9,663 nucleotides of DNA from Deltaproteobacteria bacterium (lineage in GTDB: Bacteria; Myxococcota; Myxococcia; Myxococcales; 40CM-4-68-19), in assembly GCA_005879095.1 (NCBI GenBank), contig VBLM01000257.1, positions 1 to 9,663 of the forward strand, read 5' to 3'. The translations under genes were made by a program, and so were the position numbers. The notes below the pieces were generated by a model that worked only from the letters and a program-made list of their open reading frames with translations, was not told where the DNA came from and made no database searches. Positions 1-4,647 of this stretch are shown one piece after another (the first letter of the stretch is position 1; each line of letters begins with the position of its first letter).

Positions 1-267
1 CGCCTTCCAGCCACGGAATCGGAACTGCTTGCCGGGATCGTCGATCACCACCGGTTCGTCGGTCGCGATCCAGCGCATGGTGATGTCCATCGACGCGGGA
101 AGGCCTTCCGCGTCGGGCGCTGGCCAACGCGGCTGATCGATGACCTCGACGCGCGTCAGCCGCAGGGACGCCGACCGGCCGTCAGCCGAAACATCGAGCC
201 CGCCCTCCGGTATGTCCACCACCCAGTACAGTCCGCTCGGCCGGATTGGGGGGTGAAAGTCGTGCAC
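1..267 (-). CDS. Hypothetical protein with FHPPI-PSGLYW N-terminus (partial, C-terminus off the left edge)
   Basis: The minus strand stays open from the TGA of the upstream gene (307-309) to base 1. The translation has the composition of a real protein: it opens VHDFHPPIRPSGLYWVVDIP and later reads TMRWIATDEPVVIDD and KQFRFRGW. The only reasonable start is GTG at 267, which follows GAGAACCAG, a weak purine-rich stretch. There is no ATG between the upstream stop and this point. No signal peptide or membrane segment is visible in the roughly 89 residues present, so it looks like a soluble cytoplasmic protein. I do not recognise the family. It follows the Tat-exported hypothetical by 39 nt in the same frame, so the two are probably cotranscribed. 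A palindrome sits 9 nt before the GTG and could affect its translation. Confidence 0.6.
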   Translation of the reverse strand, partial: MHDFHPPIRPSGLYWVVDIPEGGLDVSADGRSASLRLTRVEVIDQPRWPAPDAEGLPASMDITMRWIATDEPVVIDDPGKQFRFRGWKA

Positions 268-276
268 CTGGTTCTC

Positions 277-293
277 GGGGACAGCCTGTCCCC
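277..293. repeat. Perfect 8-bp-arm palindrome GGGGACAG-c-CTGTCCCC
   Basis: Bases 277-284 and 286-293 are perfect reverse complements around a single central base. The palindrome lies in the 39-nt gap between two minus-strand genes, 9 nt upstream of the GTG start at 267. A related shorter palindrome occurs at 3375-3389, also just upstream of a minus-strand start. It could be an operator, a REP-like interspersed repeat or an RNA element covering the ribosome binding site. The one-base centre makes a tight hairpin unlikely unless inner pairs open. Confidence 0.5.
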
Positions 294-306
294 GGAAGAG
301 CGTGAG

Positions 307-717
307 TCAGAGGTGCGTCCACGCTCCGCGGCGCGCCCGCCTTTGCGAGGTCCAGCACTCGCCCTGCATGAACGAGTTGTCCGTCGTCCTCGAGCCGAAG
401 GCGAGCCGGTTGCCGGCGCCGTCGACGCCCGATCCGATGAATTCGGCGGCGCGGGCGATGCGACCCTTGAAGTGGTAGATGCTGGATGGCTCCAGCCCAG
501 GCCCGGCCTGGTTGTGGCTGCCGTTCTTGTCCAGCCACGGAATCGGGTACGGCTCGTCGCTGCCGCCCACCGGCGCCTGGATGGCTCCGCTGCGCTGGGC
601 GGACGCTGCCGTGGCGCACCCGGCGAGCGACGGAGCGCCCATCGAGGCCGCGGTGAGCGCTGCCCCGCGGAGCAGGTTACGCCGCCCTGTGCGCCGCGCC
701 TCGTGATCGCCTTCCAT
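307..717 (-). CDS. Tat-exported hypothetical protein, probable lipoprotein
   Basis: This 136-residue protein starts at ATG 717, which is preceded by AAGGA four bases upstream (722-726); this start is preferred over longer in-frame versions. The N-terminus has a twin-arginine signal: RRTGRRNLLRG followed by the hydrophobic stretch AALTAASMGAPSLAGC. The LAGC is a lipobox, so the mature protein is probably a Tat-dependent lipoprotein; cleavage after an A-x-A-like site is the alternative. The mature part of about 100 residues contains PWLDKNGSHN, SSIYHFKGRIARAAEFIG and TTDNSFMQGE. I believe this pattern occurs in small uncharacterised Tat proteins, but I cannot assign a function. Tat export suggests folding, possibly with a cofactor, before export. 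It is the first gene of a probable two-gene unit with the gene at 1-267. Confidence 0.72.
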   Translation of the reverse strand: MEGDHEARRTGRRNLLRGAALTAASMGAPSLAGCATAASAQRSGAIQAPVGGSDEPYPIPWLDKNGSHNQAGPGLEPSSIYHFKGRIARAAEFIGSGVDGAGNRLAFGSRTTDNSFMQGECWTSQRRARRGAWTHL

Positions 718-754
718 GCCGTCCTTCTTTGGGCTGTCGTGTCGCCGCAGAACC

Positions 755-893
755 GAGTGATTCACGCCAGCGCGAGCAGACACCTCCGGCGAAGCCTCTG
801 TCCGTGTTCCCGCACTTCCGCTGTTCTCGCTTTGCCCTGACATGCGGTGGGCCTCTTCCTATCACACGACCAGCAAGGCGAGTGGTTCACGCC
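755..893. repeat. Imperfect direct repeat GAGTGRTTCACGCC (755-768 and 880-893)
   Basis: GAGTGATTCACGCC at 755-768 recurs as GAGTGGTTCACGCC at 880-893, 13 of 14 bases identical and 125 bp apart. The first copy contains the odd-centred palindrome GTGA-T-TCAC and lies upstream of both divergent genes (starts at 717 and 847). The second copy falls just inside the XRE-type gene if that gene starts at 847. The pair could be operator half-sites for the adjacent helix-turn-helix protein, but this is inference from position alone. Confidence 0.25.
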
Positions 894-1194
894 GCGAGAA
901 AAGCGGGGTCGGGGAGATCTCGGCTTCGGCCCGGTCCCCGACCCCGAGTACGACGGGCGAACCGAGATCCTCGCGGACCAGATCCTGGCGAAGATGGCAC
1001 GCGATCGCGTGACCAGGACCAAGCTTGCGGAACGAATGCGCACCAGCCGAACCGTGGTGAACCGTGTTCTCGATCCGAACGACGCCAGTTTCACGTTCGC
1101 AACTCTCGCGAGGGCTTCTCAGGCCCTGAAGTTGAATCTCCTTGTGTCTCTTCAGGGAAAGCGGAAAGCTCAGCCAGGCGAACGACACCGCTGA
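847..1194 (+). CDS. XRE-type helix-turn-helix DNA-binding protein
   Basis: This 115-residue protein is a predicted cytoplasmic transcriptional regulator. Residues from about 40 to 105 (ILADQILAKMARDRV, TRTKLAERMRTSRTVVNRVLD, ASFTFATLARASQAL) follow the XRE/HigA-like pattern. In that pattern a first helix is followed by a helix-turn-helix with recognition helix near TSRTVVNRVLD, then the 'FATLARAS.AL' helix and a short C-terminal strand (LNLLVSLQ). The start is uncertain. GTG 847 is the first start after an in-frame TGA at 838-840 but has no clear Shine-Dalgarno sequence, and no later start would keep the whole domain. The N-terminal 38 residues are charged and not recognised. Proteins of this shape are often antitoxins or phage-type regulators. 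No RelE/HigB-like toxin is visible next to it, so it is best called an orphan regulator. Confidence 0.75.
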   Translation: MGLFLSHDQQGEWFTPREKRGRGDLGFGPVPDPEYDGRTEILADQILAKMARDRVTRTKLAERMRTSRTVVNRVLDPNDASFTFATLARASQALKLNLLVSLQGKRKAQPGERHR

Positions 1195-1209
1195 AAACGG
1201 CCTTAGGTA

Positions 1210-1222
1210 GCGGTTTCACCGC
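1210..1222. terminator. Small stem-loop between convergent genes
   Basis: GCGGT-TTC-ACCGC forms a 5-bp stem with a 3-base loop in the 32-bp gap between the plus-strand XRE gene (ends 1194) and the minus-strand propeller gene (ends 1227). Position suits a bidirectional terminator, but neither side has a T tract, so the call is weak. Confidence 0.25.
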
Positions 1223-1226
1223 GACA

Positions 1227-3017
1227 TCAGTGATTGACGTGCGCGGTGTCGCAGCCCGACCCAACGCAGGAGGCGACGCCGCTGTCGACGGCCGGCGCGC
1301 CGGACTGATCGTGAGGGACCTGCACTTTGCAGGATACCTGGGTAGTGTTGCCGTCGTCGTCCGTGACGTTGGCGAAAATGGTGTAGACACGTCCATCGCC
1401 CGAGCCGTCCCGGTCAGCGCGCAGTTGCACGGTCCGGTCGTCGATGATCACCATGTCCTCGCCCCTCTTGCCGTTTCCCTTGACTGACTCGTCGGAAGTC
1501 ACGCGTGCGATCGTAGCTAGCGCGGTGCCGTCGCACTGGTCGACAATGCTCGCGATGCACTCGCTCAGCGAGACCGTCTGCAGGGAGCCGTCCGGTGGCC
1601 AGAGCGAAGCGATGAAGCCGTCCACGCCTGGCTTCACCGTGACGACTGGCGCGAGCGTGTCCTGCACGAGGATCCGCCAACCGCAAGTCGACTGGTTGCC
1701 GGCGCCGTCGATCGCGGCGCAGGTCACCGAGGTAGGCGAGGGAGCTTCTGGGAAGATCGAGCCGGACGCCGGCGAGCACTGCACCGAGGCAACGCCGCAG
1801 TTGTCCGTGACTGTCGGGGCAAAGGCGGACGCCTTGTCCGTGCAGGTGAGCGTCACCTGCGTCGTGCCGAGCCCAAACGGTCCGGCCGCACTCTGCGTGC
1901 AGGTCGTGTCGTTGTCGCCCTCCCTGTCGGACGAGCCCGCGTTGATCGAGGCGCTGCCATGGCAGCTATTGTCCGCCTCCACTTTCACGTTTTGGCATTT
2001 GGCGATCGGCGTACAGAGCTGCTTGCGCGTCGTTGTATAGAGGTCGCGCATCCCGAAACCGCCGGGGCGGTCAGAAAAGAAATACAGCGTCTGCCCGCTG
2101 AAATCGAACGCCCCGCCACCGTCGTTGAACGCCGTATCAATCATGGTGCCCTGGTTGACGGGCACCGACCACGGAGACGAGAGGCTCGGACGGCTCGAGC
2201 AGTAGATGTCCGTGCCACCGAACCCGCTCGGGTCGCTGTCGCGCGAGAAACACATCTCGAGCCCATCTGCCCGCCGGAGCGCCATACGCCCCTGCCTGTA
2301 GACGGAATTCAGTTCCGCCACCACCGCCGGTGCGCTCCAACCAGTGATACCCGAGCCCGTCGCGCGGATGCTGAGCACGATGTTCGGGTTCGTCGCGGTG
2401 CCGATGTGGCCAAGCGTGTTGTTCTGCAAGAAATAGAGGTAGTCGGTCCCGTTTGCCTGAAAGAAGTCAGGTCCGTTGTCGCGGTCGCCGTTGTTCACGA
2501 CGCAACCGAGGTTCACCGCCGGCTGCCAGCCAAAGTCGTCACTTGGATCGTCGCGGTGCGACACGTAGATATCGGCGGCACCACAGCCGCCGGGTCTCGG
2601 GCTGTGGAAATACAGATCGAGACCGTCCTCCGAGATGGTCGGCACCGCGTCGTTGAAGCCCACCGTATTGACGTTCGGCCCGAGCGGCACGGGAGCGCTC
2701 CACGGCGCAGTGAGGTTGCTGCGGTGGGCGACGCCGATGTCCTCATCATTGGCTTTTTGTGAGAAGCGTGTCGTCGTGATGTACAGGCTCAGGCCGTCGT
2801 TCGTGATCCAGGGATGGGTCTCCTCGAAGGGCCCATTGATCACCGGTCCCATGTTGACCGGCGCGGACCATGCCCCGAAGACACAGCCTTGTTGGACAAC
2901 GTCGAGGGACGAAGTGCGCGAAGCGCGAGGACCTTCGCGGCCGTTCTCCCCACCGCAGGCGACCATCATCGCGAGGATCGTGATCAGCAGCGTTCCGAAC
3001 TCCTGCTTCGGCTTCAT
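1227..3017 (-). CDS. Lipoprotein: PD40 beta-propeller plus C-terminal HYR-like cysteine-rich module
   Basis: This 596-residue protein starts at ATG 3017, close behind a purine-rich GGGAAGGG; a longer in-frame version would bury the signal peptide. MKPKQEFGTLLITILAMMVAC is a lipoprotein signal with Cys21 as the probable lipidated residue. Residues of about 45-330 contain repeated WD40-like/PD40 blades of the TolB type: DGLSLYITTTR, DGLDLYFHSPRPGG, GTDIYCSSR, and SGQTLYFFSDRPGG with RDLYTTTR. From about 341 the protein changes to a cysteine-rich module with HYR-type features (TVTDNCGV, IDGAGNQSTC, VQDTLAPVV) and a tail with ASLWPP, SDCI-like and GDGRVYTI motifs. That module is homologous to residues 255-545 of the protein at 7574-9325, but has lost about 36 residues at TCTD-KASAFAPT. 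It is likely surface-exposed, with binding or adhesion as the inferred role. It lies 99 bp downstream of the small lipoprotein gene. Confidence 0.85.
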   Translation of the reverse strand: MKPKQEFGTLLITILAMMVACGGENGREGPRASRTSSLDVVQQGCVFGAWSAPVNMGPVINGPFEETHPWITNDGLSLYITTTRFSQKANDEDIGVAHRSNLTAPWSAPVPLGPNVNTVGFNDAVPTISEDGLDLYFHSPRPGGCGAADIYVSHRDDPSDDFGWQPAVNLGCVVNNGDRDNGPDFFQANGTDYLYFLQNNTLGHIGTATNPNIVLSIRATGSGITGWSAPAVVAELNSVYRQGRMALRRADGLEMCFSRDSDPSGFGGTDIYCSSRPSLSSPWSVPVNQGTMIDTAFNDGGGAFDFSGQTLYFFSDRPGGFGMRDLYTTTRKQLCTPIAKCQNVKVEADNSCHGSASINAGSSDREGDNDTTCTQSAAGPFGLGTTQVTLTCTDKASAFAPTVTDNCGVASVQCSPASGSIFPEAPSPTSVTCAAIDGAGNQSTCGWRILVQDTLAPVVTVKPGVDGFIASLWPPDGSLQTVSLSECIASIVDQCDGTALATIARVTSDESVKGNGKRGEDMVIIDDRTVQLRADRDGSGDGRVYTIFANVTDDDGNTTQVSCKVQVPHDQSGAPAVDSGVASCVGSGCDTAHVNH

Positions 3018-3116
3018 GGCCCTTCCCCTTCCCGCCGTGGTTCCGGCGAGCCCACAAACCAAGTGCGTGCTCCGTCCATCCGGAGTCCGTCGTTCGCGAT
3101 TCGAAGGCAGCGCCTG

Positions 3117-3353
3117 CTAAGGGCAGCGCGGTGGAAAGCAGCACACTCCATTCACGCAAGCCCCATCGCTTGCGTCGCAGCAGACCTTGCCGCATTTGAA
3201 GGTGCCGTCCGGGCATTTGCCGTGCGCGAGAGGCGCTTTCTGCACGCTCATCGAGGCCTCTGCGCCGCTACCCACATCCTGCGGATCGAGATCTCCACCG
3301 CAGCCCAACGTCATCGCCGCCGCGACGAGCAACACCTTGATCCATCGCTCCAT
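3117..3353 (-). CDS. Small cysteine-rich lipoprotein
   Basis: This 78-residue protein starts at ATG 3353 behind GGAGGAGTC; an in-frame ATG slightly upstream would place the hydrophobic stretch too far inside. MERWIKVLLVAAAMTLGC is a lipoprotein signal, with the Cys of LGC as the lipidation site. The mature protein has an acidic linker (DLDPQDVGSG) followed by a compact cysteine-dense domain: KCPDGTFKCGKVCCDASDG, then ACVNGVCC, then RCP at the C-terminus. Eight cysteines lie in about 33 residues with two CC pairs, resembling a disulfide-stabilised knot, but I cannot name the family. It is expected in the periplasm or on the cell surface. It is upstream of, and co-oriented with, the propeller-HYR lipoprotein, so the two may be cotranscribed. 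A palindrome lies 21 nt upstream of its start. Confidence 0.7.
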   Translation of the reverse strand: MERWIKVLLVAAAMTLGCGGDLDPQDVGSGAEASMSVQKAPLAHGKCPDGTFKCGKVCCDASDGACVNGVCCFPPRCP

Positions 3354-3374
3354 GACTCCTCCGGACATGAAGTG

Positions 3375-3389
3375 GGGGACCTGTTCCCC
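3375..3389. repeat. Palindrome GGGGA-CCTGT-TCCCC upstream of small lipoprotein
   Basis: Five-base arms GGGGA (3375-3379) and TCCCC (3385-3389) flank CCTGT. The element resembles the palindrome at 277-293 (both contain GGGGAC and CTGT before the C run) and, like it, lies just upstream of a minus-strand start (ATG 3353). It could be an operator, a 5'-leader hairpin or a member of a dispersed REP-like family. A TTGACG at 3436-3431 on the minus strand could be the -35 of the same gene, but no good -10 follows. Confidence 0.35.
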
Positions 3390-3454
3390 GATCAGGAAGT
3401 GTCCTCGGCGCGAGATCTGTCGCACCGCCTCGTCAACGCAGGCAGGGTTGAGCC

Positions 3455-3657
3455 GTGGCGCGACAGATCACTTCTCTCTCTGTGAACATCATCGGCACCG
3501 AGATGAGCGCCGTGGTCGATTCCAGCCTGCTGGGCAATCCCAGAGCTTTCGTTGGACCACGCGCACGGAGACCTGGTTCACCGAGCTCGGATCGATGGGT
3601 TACGTCATCACTGACGCGGCCCCTGAGGAGGGATCATTCGCCACCTGGCCAATGTAA
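3455..3657 (+). pseudogene. Possible frameshifted small protein gene
   Basis: The 312 bp between the lipoprotein and the sigma factor hold no intact gene, but two adjacent plus-strand frames look coding. From GTG 3455 the frame reads ARQITSLSVNIIGTEMSAV, then VDSSLLGNPRAF. After about 3550 the frame one base back reads WTTRTETWFTELGSMGY, then VITDAAPEEGSFATWPM, and stops at TAA 3655-3657. Third-codon GC is high in each half, as in the neighbouring genes. Joining them needs one base restored near 3548-3553 and gives a protein of about 67 residues. This would fit a recent frameshift or a sequencing error. I recognise no family. There is no clear Shine-Dalgarno before the GTG. The alternative is that both halves are chance open frames in GC-rich DNA. 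Confidence 0.33.
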
Positions 3658-3665
3658 TCCTCGCG

Positions 3666-4574
3666 TCAGGCAGTCTCGCTGGGCGGTCGGACCAGCACGC
3701 TGCGGAGGCTGACCGCCAGTTGACTGCGAACCAGCTTGACGATGCTGTCGAACTCGGATTCGGTCAGCGACAGGCGGCGCTGGAGCTGTTCGCGCGTACC
3801 GTCGAGCACACTGCGGCGGACGCGGGCTCTCCAGCGCGCGACGGTGGAGCGGTGAATGCCGTACAGGGTTCCGATGCTGTCGATGCTGAGGCCGTCCAGG
3901 TAATGGAGTTTGAGAAGGAGCGCGTCACGATCCGGCAGCGAGCGGAGCGATTCCTTGAGCGCGTCCTCGTATGCCGCACGGTACCTGATCTTGAGGTAGT
4001 CCATTTCCGGATCGACGGTGCGCGCGAGCTCGAACTCCTTTTCTCCCTCCTTCATCGGTAAAGCCCGGAGCCGCTCTCGACGAACCCTCAGCGCAGTGCG
4101 GACCGCGATCACACGGAGCCAGCTCGACAGCGGGCCGCGGCCGGAGTACTTGCAAATCTCCGCCGCGTTCCCACGCGCGCCGACCAGAAGCGCCTCCCGC
4201 ATCGTCTGCGCGACCTCTTCGGCAAACGCGGGAGACGGATCGATCCGCGCGACCAGGCTTCCTACGCGGGACAGGTGTACGCGCTCGAACTCGATCAGCG
4301 CCGCCGGAATCCTGGCAACGCACGCGCAGGCGAGGAAAAGGTCTGAACCCTGCATCGTCGCGATCGCTTCGTTGAGATCCGATTGCCCCCGGACACGATC
4401 CGACAGGTGCACGACGAAGGTTTCCACATCCAGGTGCACTGTCGGCCACGCGCCTCGGCCAGCGCCGTCCAACTCGCGCAATAGCGTCTCGATCGATTCC
4501 AACGAGCGGTCGCCAAGCAACTCGGGCCGGCTTTCCAGCCGCGTCAGGAACAGGCGCGAGAGCGGGTTTGGCAT
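3666..4574 (-). CDS. Sigma-70 family RNA polymerase sigma factor, Myxococcales type (TIGR03001-like)
   Basis: This 302-residue protein directs RNA polymerase to a promoter subset. The start is ATG 4574; GTG 4577 immediately before it is equally possible, and GGAG lies 6-9 nt upstream. The N-terminal ~100 residues are an extension not found in short ECF factors. Region 2-like sequence covers about residues 105-180 (EEVAQTMREALLVG, GRGPLSSWLRVIAVRTALRVRR). A region 4 helix-turn-helix covers about 210-260 (LPDRDALLLKLHYLDGLS, IDSIGTLYGIHRSTVARWRA). The long N-terminus, 'GRGPL..WL' and 'LYGIHRSTVARW' match my memory of the Myxococcales sigma family 1, which often sits beside Ser/Thr kinase genes. 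It is divergent from the zinc-motif kinase at 4648, suggesting a sigma/anti-sigma-like pair. It probably also acts on the shared intergenic region, which is inference. Confidence 0.85.
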   Translation of the reverse strand: MPNPLSRLFLTRLESRPELLGDRSLESIETLLRELDGAGRGAWPTVHLDVETFVVHLSDRVRGQSDLNEAIATMQGSDLFLACACVARIPAALIEFERVHLSRVGSLVARIDPSPAFAEEVAQTMREALLVGARGNAAEICKYSGRGPLSSWLRVIAVRTALRVRRERLRALPMKEGEKEFELARTVDPEMDYLKIRYRAAYEDALKESLRSLPDRDALLLKLHYLDGLSIDSIGTLYGIHRSTVARWRARVRRSVLDGTREQLQRRLSLTESEFDSIVKLVRSQLAVSLRSVLVRPPSETA

Positions 4575-4647
4575 CACAATGGACTCCGGCTAACTGCGAC
4601 GAACCCACGTGGTACTATACGCCCAGTCGCGTCCGAGGCGACCGCGG
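4575..4647. promoter_or_regulatory. Divergent promoter region between sigma factor and kinase-transglycosylase
   Basis: About 70 bp separates the two divergent starts, so both promoters must lie here or overlap the coding ends. It contains an 8-bp palindrome CCACGTGG at 4605-4612, a possible regulator site. Immediately next to it is ACTATA (4614-4619), which read on the minus strand is TATAGT, 5 of 6 matches to a -10 box for the sigma gene. GAACCC at 4601-4606 resembles an ECF -35 for the plus strand, with GTC at 4626-4628 as a possible -10, but the spacing is longer than usual. These assignments are tentative. Confidence 0.35.

Noticed and set aside
847..1194. Pairing the XRE protein with the RES protein at the right edge as one toxin-antitoxin system
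   Set aside because: They are more than 8 kb apart, on opposite strands, with many genes between; natural Xre-RES pairs are adjacent and cotranscribed.
729..1487. Plus-strand 252-codon frame overlapping the XRE gene
   Set aside because: It overlaps the helix-turn-helix coding frame and the 3' end of the propeller gene, and its translation is arginine- and proline-rich with no domain.
1959..2762. Plus-strand 267-codon open frame opposite the propeller protein
   Set aside because: Antisense to clear PD40 repeats; composition is arginine/valine-rich shadow sequence without motifs.
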